Shown here piece by piece: positions 1 to 10,327 of a stretch of DNA of 64,000 nt (position 1 is the first letter of the stretch; every line of letters begins with the position of its first letter). Under the pieces are notes generated by a model, which had not been told where the DNA came from, did not search any database, and was given only the letters and a program-made list of their open reading frames with translations. Location: the NCBI GenBank assembly GCA_018401055.1, contig JAGYLB010000071.1:62001-126000 (forward strand), given 5' to 3'. A program made the translations under genes and the position numbers. The DNA is from Roseicyclus sp. (GTDB lineage Bacteria; Pseudomonadota; Alphaproteobacteria; Rhodobacterales; Rhodobacteraceae).

Positions 1-49
1 CCACATGGTCCGCCGCCACACGGCCCCCCGGCCAAACAGGAAGTTTTGC

Positions 50-2817
50 ATGCCCGTCGTCGTCGTCGAATCGCCCGCCAAGGCCAAGACAATCAATGGA
101 TATCTGGGCAAGGATTACACGGTTCTTGCATCCTACGGCCATGTCCGCGACCTCCCCTCCAAGGATGGATCGGTTGATCCCGACCATGGATTCGCCATGG
201 AATGGGAAATCGCGGCCGATAGCAAAAAACACGTCAAGGCCATCGCCGACGCGCTGAAGGACGACCCGGTGCTGATCCTAGCGACCGACCCCGACCGCGA
301 GGGGGAGGCGATCAGCTGGCACCTGCAAGAGGCGCTGACCAGCCGCAAGGCGATCAAGGCGGGCATGCCGGTCAGCCGCGTGGTGTTCAACGCGATCACC
401 AAATCCGCCGTGACCGAGGCGATGAAGAACCCACGTCAGGTCGACATGGAACTGGTCGAGGCCTATCTGGCCCGCCGCGCGCTCGACTACCTTGTGGGCT
501 TCAACCTGAGCCCCGTGTTGTGGCGGAAACTCCCCGGCGCGAAATCGGCCGGTCGCGTTCAATCGGTCGCGCTGCGTATCATCACCGACCGCGAGATGGA
601 GATCGAGGCGTTCCGCGCCCGCGAATACTGGTCGGTGCGCGCCATGCTCGACACGCCGCGCGGCCAGAGCCTTGAGCTCAGGCTGACCCATCTGCGCAGC
701 AAGAAGCTCGACCGCTACGATCTTGCCACCGCCGCCGAGGCCGGGCTGGCGGTTCAAGCCGTCTCCTCCCGCGCACTGGCGGTCACCGATGTCGAGGCGA
801 AACCGGCCAGCCGCAATCCGTCACCGCCCTTCATGACCTCGACCCTGCAGCAAGAAGCGAGCCGCAAATTCGGCATGGGCGCGCGCCAGACGATGAGTGC
901 GGCCCAGCGTCTCTATGAGGCGGGCCACATCACCTACATGCGGACCGATGGCATCGACATGGCGCCCGAGGCGGTCCATGCCGCACGCGACGCGATCAAG
1001 GCGCGCTACGGGGCGGACTACGTGCCCAGCGCGCCGCGCATGTACAAGAACAAGGCCAAGAATGCGCAAGAAGCGCATGAATGCATCCGACCCACCGACA
1101 TGGCCAAGGCGCCCGGCGACATCCGCCTGTCGGAAGACGACCAGCGCAAGCTCTACGAGCTGATCTGGAAACGCACCATCGCCAGCCAGATGGAAGCGGC
1201 CCGGATGGAGCGCACGACCGTGACGGTCGCCAGCCTTGACGCGCAGGTCGAATTGCGCGCGACGGGTCAGGTCGTGCTTTTCGACGGCTTTCTCAAGGTC
1301 TACGAGGAAGGCCGCGACGACGAGGCCGACGAGGACAGCCGTCGCCTGCCGCAAGTGGCGCGCGGCGACAAGCTGACGCCCGCCAAGGGCGCGCTGGCGG
1401 GCGAATGGGCAAAACTCGCGGCCCAAGACGACGCCGTCATCGAGGCAGAGGCCACGGGCGATCTGCGTAAATCCGAGGCGGCGCTTTTATCCGCCGATGG
1501 CGCGACACTCGGCCAGCAGCATTTCACCCAGCCCCCGCCCCGCTACACCGAGGCGACACTGGTCAAACGCATGGAGGAACTGGGCATCGGGCGGCCGTCG
1601 ACCTATGCCAGCATTCTCGACACGATCGTGGCGCGCGGCTATGTGCGCAAGGACAAGAACCGCCTGATCCCCGAGGACAAGGGGCGGCTGGTCACGGCCT
1701 TCCTTGGCAATTATTTCGGCAAATACGTCGAATACGACTTCACCGCCGATCTGGAAAACCAGCTCGACGAGGTCAGCGCGGGCGACCGCGCCTACAAGGA
1801 CGTGCTTGATGCGTTCTGGCGCGATTTCTCGGCGGCGCTGTCAGAAACGGCGGAGCTGCGCATCACCGACGTTCTGGAAAAGATCAACGAGGTGCTGGCC
1901 CCTCATCTGTTCCCGCCCCGCCCCGACGGGTCGGACCCGCGCGGCTGCCCGGTCTGCGGCGTGGGCCGCCTGTCGATGCGCACGGCGCGGTCGGGCGGCG
2001 CCTTCATCGGCTGCTCGAACTACCCCGAATGCCGCTACACCCGCCCCTTTGGCCCCCCAATCCCGAGGGCGAGGATGGCACCGGCATCGGTCTTGACGGC
2101 AAGATGCTGGGCGTGGACCCCGATACCTCGGAGCCTGTGACGCTGCGCGATGGCCGGTTCGGCCCCTATGTCCAACTGGGCGAGGCGACCGGAGGACAAC
2201 CCCAAGCCCAAACGCGCCTCGCTGCCCAAGGGCTGGTCGGCCGAGGCGATGGATATCGAACAAGCGCTGAAACTGCTGTCGCTGCCCCGCATGGTGGGCG
2301 CGCACCCCGAGGATGGCGCGCCGGTGGAGGCCGCGATCGGGCGCTTCGGCCCCTATGTCAGCTACAAGGCCAAAGAGGCCGCCAAACCGCTCTACGCCAA
2401 CCTGCCCGAGGTAGACGAGGTCTGGACCATCGGCATGAACCGCGCGGTTGAATTGCTGGCCGCCAAGGCGGCAGGGCGGTCCGGGCGCGGGTCCGCGGCG
2501 GCCCCGCTCAAGGAATTGGGCGAGCATCCCGAACATGGCGGGCCGGTTCAGGTCATGGCCGGGCGCTATGGGCCTTATGTCAAATGGGACAAGGTCAATG
2601 CGACCTTGCCCAAGGATGTGGAGCCAGGGGCGCTGAGCCTGGAACAGGCGGTGGAGTTGATCGCCGAGAAGGCGGCAAAGGGCGGCAAAGGCAAGGCGAA
2701 AGCCAAGGCGCCCGCCAAGGCGAAGGCTGCGGCAAAACCAAAAGCCGCCGCAAGCCGAAGGCTGCGACAAAGCCGAAAGCGAAGCCCAAGGCCAAAGCCG
2801 CCCCGAAAACGGCCTGA
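50..2817 (+). CDS. topA: DNA topoisomerase I (frame broken three times)
   Basis: Type IA topoisomerase that relaxes negatively supercoiled DNA. The start is the ATG at 50, preceded by AGGAAG, and opens the Toprim domain with VVVESPAKAKTI. The catalytic tyrosine is Tyr296 in GHITYMRTDG. A Cys4 zinc module follows (CPVCGVG ... GCSNYPEC, about 1947-2035), then repeated topoisomerase C-terminal zinc-ribbon-like units (RFGPYV repeats) and a Lys/Ala/Pro-rich basic tail. The reading frame shifts near 2057 (in a run of six C), near 2190 and near 2755. Reading across all three gives about 922 residues, a normal length for alphaproteobacteria. The perfectly conserved flanks on both sides of each break argue for sequence errors, not a pseudogene. 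Confidence 0.93.
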
Positions 2818-2835
2818 CGGCTGCACGGAGCGACC

Positions 2836-2880
2836 GAAAAACGCGCGTTTTTCAGGGCGGAGAACCCGGGTTTTCCGCCC
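2836..2880. repeat. Two adjacent palindromes behind topA
   Basis: An 18-bp perfect palindrome (2836-2853, core AAACGCGCGTTT) is followed after one base by a 26-bp palindrome (2855-2880, core AACCCGGGTT) with one G-T wobble pair. They lie just 3' of topA and could act as a terminator or mRNA-stabilising hairpins, although no T-tract follows either one. The same two cores recur in a three-palindrome array at 40197-40265. Confidence 0.8.
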
Positions 2881-2931
2881 CCCTCTACAGACGGCAGCTT
2901 TTCCCCTTGATCGACCCGCTCGAGCCATGAC

Positions 2932-3511
2932 ATGAGCGGCATGGATACACGCACCCCCTCGATTCCTGCTCGCCCGCCGCTCGGTTCCCGTGCGGATGCT
3001 CTCCACGCCAATCCCCGACGATGCGACGCTCACGCGGCTGCTGACCGCCGCCGCCCGCGTGCCCGATCACGGCAAGCTTGTGCCCTTTCGCTTCGCCGTT
3101 TTGCGCAAGCCCGCCGTCGACCGTCTGGCCCGGATCACGCGCGAGGTCGGAACGGCGCAAGGCCGCGACCCCGACAAGCTGGTCAAACAGGCCGCCGCTT
3201 TCGACGACGCGCCGATGACGGTCGCCGTGATCTGCACCCCGCGCGAGGGCACGCCCATTCCGCTGATCGAACAGGAACAGACCGCAGCGCTTGCCTGTCT
3301 AAGCCTTGTGAACGCGGCCGAAGCGGCAGGCTTTTCGGGCCATTGGCTGACGGGCTGGATGGCGCGCGATCCCGATTTCCTGCGCGCAACCTTCGACATC
3401 GGCGCACCGCAGACCGTCACGGGCTTTGTCCATCTGGGCACGCCAAAAGGCCAACCCATGGAACGCCCCCGTCCCGATCTCGACACGATCACCGACTGGA
3501 TCGACACATGA
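2932..3511 (+). CDS. Nitroreductase family protein (N-terminal frameshift)
   Basis: FMN-dependent nitroreductase-like oxidoreductase. The long open frame (from a GTG at 2990) begins inside the domain. In-frame sequence just upstream reads FLLARRSVPVRM, the usual first helix with the flavin-binding RRS motif, but has no start codon before an in-frame stop at 2933. The ATG at 2932 in another frame is the likely start, with one or more bases miscalled around the C-run at 2954-2958 and the T pair near 2963. The rest is intact (PDHGKLVPFRF, LIEQEQTAALACLSLVNAAE, GFVHLGT). The substrate cannot be told from sequence. The stop overlaps the start of the next gene. Confidence 0.8.
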
Positions 3512-4215
3512 TCCTGCAGGCCTTTGTCAAATCCCTCGGCCAAGTGTCCGACCGTCGTTTCCTGATGGTTCTGGGCCTTGGCGTCGGGCTGACACTGGCG
3601 CTTTTGATCGGCTTCTATGCGGGCTTCGTCACCTTGGTGGGTTGGTTTGTGCCCGACAGCTTCACCCTGCCCTGGATCGGCGAGATAACCTGGGCCGATG
3701 CGGCAATCAGCTGGGCGGCGATCCCGCTGTTCTTGCTGTTGTCGGTTTTCCTGATGGTGCCCGTGGCCTCCGCCTTCATGGGCATCTTTCTGGAACAGGT
3801 CGCGGACGCGGTGGAGGATGTGCATTACCCCGGCCTTCCCCAAGCGCGCAGCGTCGGCATTCTCGAAGGGATTGGGGATGCCGCACGGTTCCTTGGCGTC
3901 GTGATCGGCGTGAACCTCGTGGCGCTGGTGGCCTACCTGCTGTTCGCCCCCATCGCGCCGCTGCTGTTTTGGGCCGTGAACGGGTTTCTGCTAGGCCGGG
4001 AATACGGGCAGTTGGTCGCCTTGCGCCGGACGGATGCGGCAGGCGCGCGCGCGTTCCGTCGGCGCAATTCAGGGACGCTGTTCGTGGCGGGAGTCTTGAT
4101 GGCGGTGCCGCTGACGATCCCGGTGGTCAACCTGCTGGTCCCGATCCTTGGGGCCGCGACCTTTACCCACCTCTATCACATGCTCAATCGGGCTGGCCCA
4201 TCCCGAAGCGCGTGA
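3508..4215 (+). CDS. EI24/CysZ-like integral membrane protein
   Basis: A 235-residue polytopic membrane protein of the EI24 family (CysZ-like; CysZ itself is linked to sulfate uptake, but family members differ). Hydrophobic segments lie around residues 15-45, 70-95, 130-160 and 185-215. The typical loops LEQVADAVE and FLLGREYGQLVALRR are present; the second is the conserved GREY segment of the family. ATG 3508 overlaps the nitroreductase stop by four bases, suggesting translational coupling. The last 32 bases overlap the 3' end of the convergent DUF1467 gene. Transport substrate unknown. Confidence 0.82.
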   Translation: MILQAFVKSLGQVSDRRFLMVLGLGVGLTLALLIGFYAGFVTLVGWFVPDSFTLPWIGEITWADAAISWAAIPLFLLLSVFLMVPVASAFMGIFLEQVADAVEDVHYPGLPQARSVGILEGIGDAARFLGVVIGVNLVALVAYLLFAPIAPLLFWAVNGFLLGREYGQLVALRRTDAAGARAFRRRNSGTLFVAGVLMAVPLTIPVVNLLVPILGAATFTHLYHMLNRAGPSRSA

Positions 4216-4465
4216 ACAGGTCGATGTCGTCGATGGTGACGGCGCCCGACAAGATGACGCCCGCGATCACTGCCCAGATCCCCGCCGCCACGCCCGAGGT
4301 GACAAGGAAACGGCGCTTGAGCTGCGGGTTCACCGGGGCCGAGCCGTGGGTGCCCATGACCCGCTCGCCAGTGTCGGATTGGCTGGTCACACCCACCTGC
4401 AGCACGACGAACAGCGTCATGAACCAGATGATCGCGTAAAGAACGATGCCGGTGACGACCCCCAT
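4184..4465 (-). CDS. DUF1467 family membrane protein
   Basis: A 93-residue protein with two transmembrane helices (IVLYAIIWFMTLFVVLQVGV and AAGIWAVIAGVILSG) separated by a polar loop with the family pattern GTHGSAPVNPQLKRR. DUF1467 proteins are small, uncharacterised alphaproteobacterial membrane proteins. Its start codon overlaps the last base of the methylmalonyl-CoA epimerase stop, so the two form a translationally coupled pair, an arrangement common in Rhodobacterales. Function unknown. Confidence 0.85.
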   Translation of the reverse strand: MGVVTGIVLYAIIWFMTLFVVLQVGVTSQSDTGERVMGTHGSAPVNPQLKRRFLVTSGVAAGIWAVIAGVILSGAVTIDDIDLFTRFGMGQPD

Positions 4466-4869
4466 CAGACCTGCTCCAGTTCCACAAGCGTTCCGTTAAA
4501 ATCCTTGGGATGCAAGAACAGCACCGGCTTGCCATGCGCCCCGATCTTGGGCTCGCCGGTGCCCAGAACACGGGCGCCTGCGGCCTGCAGACGGTCGCGC
4601 GCCGCCAGTATATCATCGACCTCATAGCAGACATGGTGGATGCCGCCCGAGGGGTTCTTGTCGAGAAACCCCTGGATCGGAGAGTTCTCGCCCAAGGGAT
4701 ACAGAAGCTCGATCTTGGTGTTGGGCAGTTCGATGAAGACCACGGTCACGCCATGGTCGGGCTCGTCCTGGGGCGGGTTCACCTTGGCCCCCAGCGTGTC
4801 GCGGTATTGCGCGGCGGCGGCCTCCAGATCGGGGACGGCGATGGCGACATGGTTCAGGCGGCCGATCAT
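4465..4869 (-). CDS. mce: Methylmalonyl-CoA epimerase
   Basis: A 134-residue vicinal-oxygen-chelate enzyme that interconverts (R)- and (S)-methylmalonyl-CoA in the propionyl-CoA to succinyl-CoA route. It has two glyoxalase-type beta-alpha-beta-beta-beta modules; likely metal ligands are His7 (LNHVAIAV), the histidine in GGIHHVCYEV and the glutamate in GTLVELEQV. The start at 4869 is chosen because the domain begins there (MIGRLNHVAI); upstream codons in the same frame look non-coding. Coupled to DUF1467 downstream. Confidence 0.92.
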   Translation of the reverse strand: MIGRLNHVAIAVPDLEAAAAQYRDTLGAKVNPPQDEPDHGVTVVFIELPNTKIELLYPLGENSPIQGFLDKNPSGGIHHVCYEVDDILAARDRLQAAGARVLGTGEPKIGAHGKPVLFLHPKDFNGTLVELEQV

Positions 4870-5047
4870 GGGCGGATCTCCTTCTTGGCGTGGGCGAGAT
4901 ATGGCCCGCATGGCCCCGCAAGCCAAGGGATGAAGCGCCGCAGGCGCTTGCATTAACCGGCGGTCAACCTTGAGCGGCTCTACTGGGACGGTGACGGAGA
5001 TTCGGCGCGCTGGCGCCGCTTGGCATGCATCGGACAGGGGACGACAC

Positions 5048-5755
5048 ATGGATGACGACCTGACACATAAGGATTTTCGCCCGCGACCCACGGCGGAACG
5101 GCCCTTGCTTGGCCTGACCATCCTTGTGGTCGAGGACAGCCGCTTCGCGTCTGAAGCCATGAGGCTCTTGTGCCTGCGCTCGGGCGCGCGGATCCGGCGG
5201 GCCGATTGCATCGCCTCCGCCGAACGGCATCTGAATGTCTACCGACCCTCTGTCGCCATCGTCGATCTGGGGCTGCCCGACGGGTCGGGCCATGACCTGA
5301 TCGCGCGCATCCACGCCATGCGACCGCGTGTCCCGATCTTGCTGGGCACCTCGGGCGCCGACCGCGACACCGCCGAGGCCGAGGCGCGCGCGGCTGGCGC
5401 CGACGGCTTCTTGCCCAAACCGGTCGAGGCGCTGGCGCTGTTTCAGGCCGCCATCCTGGACCATATGCCCGAGGCGATGCGCCCGCGCCTGCCGCGTCTG
5501 GTGGACCCGAGCGCCGTCACCCCCGACCTCATCGCCTACCGCGAAGATCTGACCCATGCGATGGAGTTGCTGGCGCTGGACGATCCGCCGGTGGGCTACC
5601 TGCGGCGGTTCCTGCTGGGCGTGGCGCGCACGGCCCGCGACGACGGGCTGGAGGATTGCGCCAACGGAATGCCCCCCGCGCTGGACCAAGACGGGCGCAG
5701 CACCTTGCGCCACGCGCTGTCGAGCCGGATACAGGCCTTGCCCATGGCGATGTGA
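5048..5755 (+). CDS. Response-regulator receiver-domain protein
   Basis: A 235-residue protein with a CheY-like receiver domain at about residues 20-140: acidic pair Glu29-Asp30 (VVEDS), phospho-acceptor Asp73 (VAIVDLGLPDGSG), Thr101 and Lys124 (LPKP). The roughly 95-residue C-terminal part (from LVDPSAVTPDLIAYREDL) has no recognisable DNA-binding or enzymatic domain and looks helical. No histidine kinase is adjacent. ATG 5048 is preferred because earlier in-frame codons lie in unconserved sequence. It may be a phospho-relay or protein-interaction regulator; the output is unknown. Confidence 0.85.
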   Translation: MDDDLTHKDFRPRPTAERPLLGLTILVVEDSRFASEAMRLLCLRSGARIRRADCIASAERHLNVYRPSVAIVDLGLPDGSGHDLIARIHAMRPRVPILLGTSGADRDTAEAEARAAGADGFLPKPVEALALFQAAILDHMPEAMRPRLPRLVDPSAVTPDLIAYREDLTHAMELLALDDPPVGYLRRFLLGVARTARDDGLEDCANGMPPALDQDGRSTLRHALSSRIQALPMAM

Positions 5756-5876
5756 CCAACAAGCCCGATATGTCCCGCCACAGAGAGAGAAAAATTCCGA
5801 CCCCAAGGACGGCTTGATCGAGCCATTTCTGCCCCGAAACTAGCACAAATCCAACACCCTGTGGATAAGCTGTGGA

Positions 5877-7886
5877 TCAATCCCGCGGAATGACTCTCAG
5901 CCCCAGCTCCATCAATTGGTCGCTGGTCGGATCAGAGGGCGCGTTCATCATCAGATCCTCGGCCCGCTGATTCATCGGGAACAAGATAACCTCGCGGATG
6001 TTGGATGTGCCAGCCAGGATCATCACCAGCCGGTCGATGCCCGCCGCACATCCGCCATGGGGCGGCGCGCCGAACTGGAAGGCATTGACCATGCCGCCAA
6101 AGCGCTTGCGCACCTCGTCCGCGCCATAGCCTGCAAGCTCAAACGCCTTGAACATGATCTCGGGCTTGTGGTTGCGGATCGCGCCGGAAATGACCTCGTA
6201 GCCGTTGCAGGCAAGGTCATACTGGTAGCCCAAGACGCCCAGCGGATCGCCCGAGAGCGCGTCGAGTCCGCCTTGCGGCATGGAGAAGGGGTTGTGGGAA
6301 AAGTCGATCTTGCCGGTTGTCTCGTCCTTCTCGTACATCGGGAAATCGACGATCCAGGCAAAGGCGAAGCGGGATTGGTCGATCAGGCCCAGTTCCTCGC
6401 CGATGGCGGTGCGGGCGCGGCCCGCGATGGCCTCGAACTCCGCCGGTTTGCCGGCCAGGAAGAAGGCGGCGTCGCCCGCCTTCAGGCCCAGTTGCTGGCG
6501 GATCGCCTCGGTGCGTTCCGGGCCGATGTTCTTGGCCAGCGGGCCTGCGGCCTCAAGTTCTCCGAAGTAGACATCATGCAGTTTACGAACTTCATTGAGG
6601 TCACCGTTGGAAATCGCATTCTCGATCTTCGTCTTGCCTTCAGCGGCTTCCAGACGAGCCATGTGGACCTTGATCGCCTCCAAGACCTCTCCATATTCCG
6701 GAGTGCCTTCTTCGTATCGACGATCGTCCTTGTGAGATTTCAAAAGAAGCGCTCTCGCATTAGACCATGCATTGTCGGTTGGAAGATCTGAACGCTCGCG
6801 CCAGAAGATATAGCCCATGCCGGGCAGCCCCTGCCCCTGCGCCCAGGCGTTCATGCGGTCGCAGAACTTGCGCGAACCGCCCGTGGGGGCGGGGATGGCG
6901 CGGACCTCTGTGCCGTCTTGCTCGAGGATCTTGGAAAAGATCGCGAAACCCGAGCCCGCGAAATGCTCGGACACCACCTGCATCTCGATCGGGTTGCGCA
7001 AATCGGGTTTGTCGGTGCCGTATTTGAGCGCCGACTCCGCGTAGGAGATGCGCGGCCAGCTTTGTGCCGGATCGACGCGGCGGTCGCCGCCGAATTCCTC
7101 GAACACGCCCTGCAGCACGGGGCCGACGGTGCCGAACACGTCTTCTTGCTCGACAAAGGACATCTCGAGGTCGAGCTGGTAGAAATCCGTCGGCGAGCGG
7201 TCGGCGCGCGGGTCCTCGTCGCGGAAACAGGGCGCGATCTGGAAATAGCGGTCGAAGCCCGAAACCATCAGGAGCTGCTTGAACTGCTGGGGCGCCTGCG
7301 GCAGGGCGTAGAACTTGCCGGGATGCAGGCGGCTCGGCACGAGGAAGTCGCGCGCGCCCTCGGGCGAGGAGGCGGTGATGATCGGCGTCTGGTATTCGCG
7401 GAAGCCAAGGTTCCACATGCGCCGCCGGATCGAGGCGACGACATCGGAGCGCAGCACCATGTTGGTCTGCATCGCCTCGCGCCGCAGGTCGAGGTAGCGG
7501 TATTTCAGCCGCGTTTCTTCGGGGTAATCCTGATCGCCGAAGACCTGCAGCGGCAGATCACCCGAGACCGCGCCCAGAACCTCGAGATCACGGACATAGA
7601 CCTCGATCTCGCCGGTCGGCAGTTTCGGGTTCACCAGCGAGGCATCGCGCGCCTTTACCACGCCGTCGATGCGGATGCAGAATTCCGCACGCAGTTTTTC
7701 CATCTGTGCAAAGACCGGGCTGTCAGGGTCGCACAAAACCTGCGTGATGCCGTAATGGTCCCGCAGGTCGATGAAGATCACGCCGCCATGGTCGCGCCGG
7801 CGATGCACCCAGCCCGAAAGGCGGACGGTCTGACCGGCATCGGCAGCGGTCAGGGCGGCGCAGGTATGGCTGCGATAGGCGTGCAT
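5877..7886 (-). CDS. aspS: Aspartyl-tRNA synthetase with ~79-residue insertion
   Basis: Class IIb synthetase charging tRNA-Asp. In order: N-terminal OB-fold anticodon-binding domain ([20 protein letters not shown]), motif 2 ([18 protein letters not shown]), the bacterial GAD insertion domain, and motif 3 ([14 protein letters not shown]). The frame is intact over 669 residues; usual bacterial length is about 590. The excess is an in-frame segment at about residues 365-443 (nt 6556-6794), inserted between FWRE and [12 protein letters not shown] inside the GAD domain. It is visibly A+T-richer than the rest of the gene. ATG 7886 is preferred to the adjacent ATG at 7889, since MHAYR is the conserved start. 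Confidence 0.95.
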   Translation of the reverse strand: MHAYRSHTCAALTAADAGQTVRLSGWVHRRRDHGGVIFIDLRDHYGITQVLCDPDSPVFAQMEKLRAEFCIRIDGVVKARDASLVNPKLPTGEIEVYVRDLEVLGAVSGDLPLQVFGDQDYPEETRLKYRYLDLRREAMQTNMVLRSDVVASIRRRMWNLGFREYQTPIITASSPEGARDFLVPSRLHPGKFYALPQAPQQFKQLLMVSGFDRYFQIAPCFRDEDPRADRSPTDFYQLDLEMSFVEQEDVFGTVGPVLQGVFEEFGGDRRVDPAQSWPRISYAESALKYGTDKPDLRNPIEMQVVSEHFAGSGFAIFSKILEQDGTEVRAIPAPTGGSRKFCDRMNAWAQGQGLPGMGYIFWRERSDLPTDNAWSNARALLLKSHKDDRRYEEGTPEYGEVLEAIKVHMARLEAAEGKTKIENAISNGDLNEVRKLHDVYFGELEAAGPLAKNIGPERTEAIRQQLGLKAGDAAFFLAGKPAEFEAIAGRARTAIGEELGLIDQSRFAFAWIVDFPMYEKDETTGKIDFSHNPFSMPQGGLDALSGDPLGVLGYQYDLACNGYEVISGAIRNHKPEIMFKAFELAGYGADEVRKRFGGMVNAFQFGAPPHGGCAAGIDRLVMILAGTSNIREVILFPMNQRAEDLMMNAPSDPTSDQLMELGLRVIPRD

Positions 7887-7980
7887 CATCGGTCCCTTCG
7901 GGCGGATCTGGCGTCGCGCCGATAGACCGCCGGTGCGCGGTGAAGTCAACCCCGGCGGGGGTGCGGGGGGACGGACCGGC

Positions 7981-8003
7981 CCCGTATTTGGAGGAAGATG
8001 AAG
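7981..8003 (+). repeat. Dispersed intergenic motif, family A copy 1
   Basis: The 20-mer GTATTTGGAGGAAGATGAAG with flanking C residues lies between the end of the VCBS gene and the start of aspS. A second copy, identical over 22 bases, is at 41475-41496. I recall similar motifs in other Rhodobacterales genomes; their function is unknown. Confidence 0.7.
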
Positions 8004-8012
8004 CGGCAGGTC

Positions 8013-8795
8013 TCAGTCGCGGCAGGCGAGCGCCTCGGTCATGGCCCCAGGCGAGAAACGGGCGATGTCGCGGCTGACCAGATCGCCCGAGGGCAAGAGC
8101 ACGGTGGCCATCACGCGCGACCAGTCGGCGTTCGCGGTCAGCATCTCGGGGCCGTTGCCGCAGTCGCGCTGGCCGCCGGTGATGAAATCCTCGCCGATGC
8201 GGTGGTTGGTCAGGCCCGGCAGTGCCGCAACCTCTGTCAGGGTGGCGTCGCCCCGCGCGTCGTACCCGATGCGCCACACGCGCAGGGTGCGCGCCAGATG
8301 CGGGCGGTCGATATATGCCAGTTCCATGGCCCCGTCGCCGTCCAGATCAGCTTACCGCGACCGGGGCGAGCCAGCGGAAGCGCTGGCCGATCCAGGGTGT
8401 GCTGGCCAGCGGCTGAAGGGCTTCGAGCCGACGCGCCAGATGGCGAGGCGCGCGCCGAGGCTCTCGTGGGATTCGACCGTGATGATCTCGGGCAGCGCGT
8501 CGCCATCCAGATCGGCAAGGCGGGGGGAGAGATCCTCGAAAACCACTGGCACGTCCCATGTGGTGCGCAGCGTGCGGCCATCGGGCAGAGTCACGGCAAG
8601 TGTGGTGTATTCGACGTCATCGCCCAGCACAGCATGGGGGTAGCGTGTGGTGGGCCCCTCGTAGGTGGCGCTGTATCCGGTCTGCGCGGGGGTGGCTGCG
8701 GCGGCCGCCAGCCACAGGCCAGCAGCCAGCCCGGCGCCGCGGGCGGGAGGCGCGCCACGGGCGGGCGAGCCGACGCGCGGCGCCACAGTGGCCAT
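8013..8795 (-). CDS. Exported FG-GAP/VCBS-repeat-like protein (two frameshifts)
   Basis: A secreted or periplasmic protein with an N-terminal signal sequence (AGLAAGLWLAAAAATPAQ, probable cleavage after residue 35-40) followed by integrin-like FG-GAP/VCBS units marked by calcium-type loops DLDGDALPEI and DLDGDG. The frame is lost near 8410 and regained near 8350, so the central part (EALQPLASTPWIGQRF) is read in another frame. The rejoined product is about 260 residues. The start codon directly follows the ferredoxin stop, so it is probably co-transcribed with that gene. Precise role unknown. Confidence 0.75.
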
Positions 8796-10263
<1,468 letters not shown>

Positions 10264-10276
10264 GACCCTGACACGA

Positions 10277-10306
10277 AAAGGCCCCGGGCATCGGACCGAG
10301 GCCTTT
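10277..10306. terminator. Bidirectional hairpin terminator
   Basis: AAAGGCC (10277-10283) pairs with GGCCTTT (10300-10306), with a small CCG/CGG helix inside the loop. It lies between the convergent lipoprotein and degP genes, and its A/T flanks give a short T-run on both strands. Confidence 0.65.
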
Positions 10307-10327
10307 CAGGACTTCTGATGGAGCGCC

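Noticed and set aside
50..2817. topA as a pseudogene
   Set aside because: Three breaks but all domains conserved in order; an essential-type gene in a window full of similar breaks points to sequence error.
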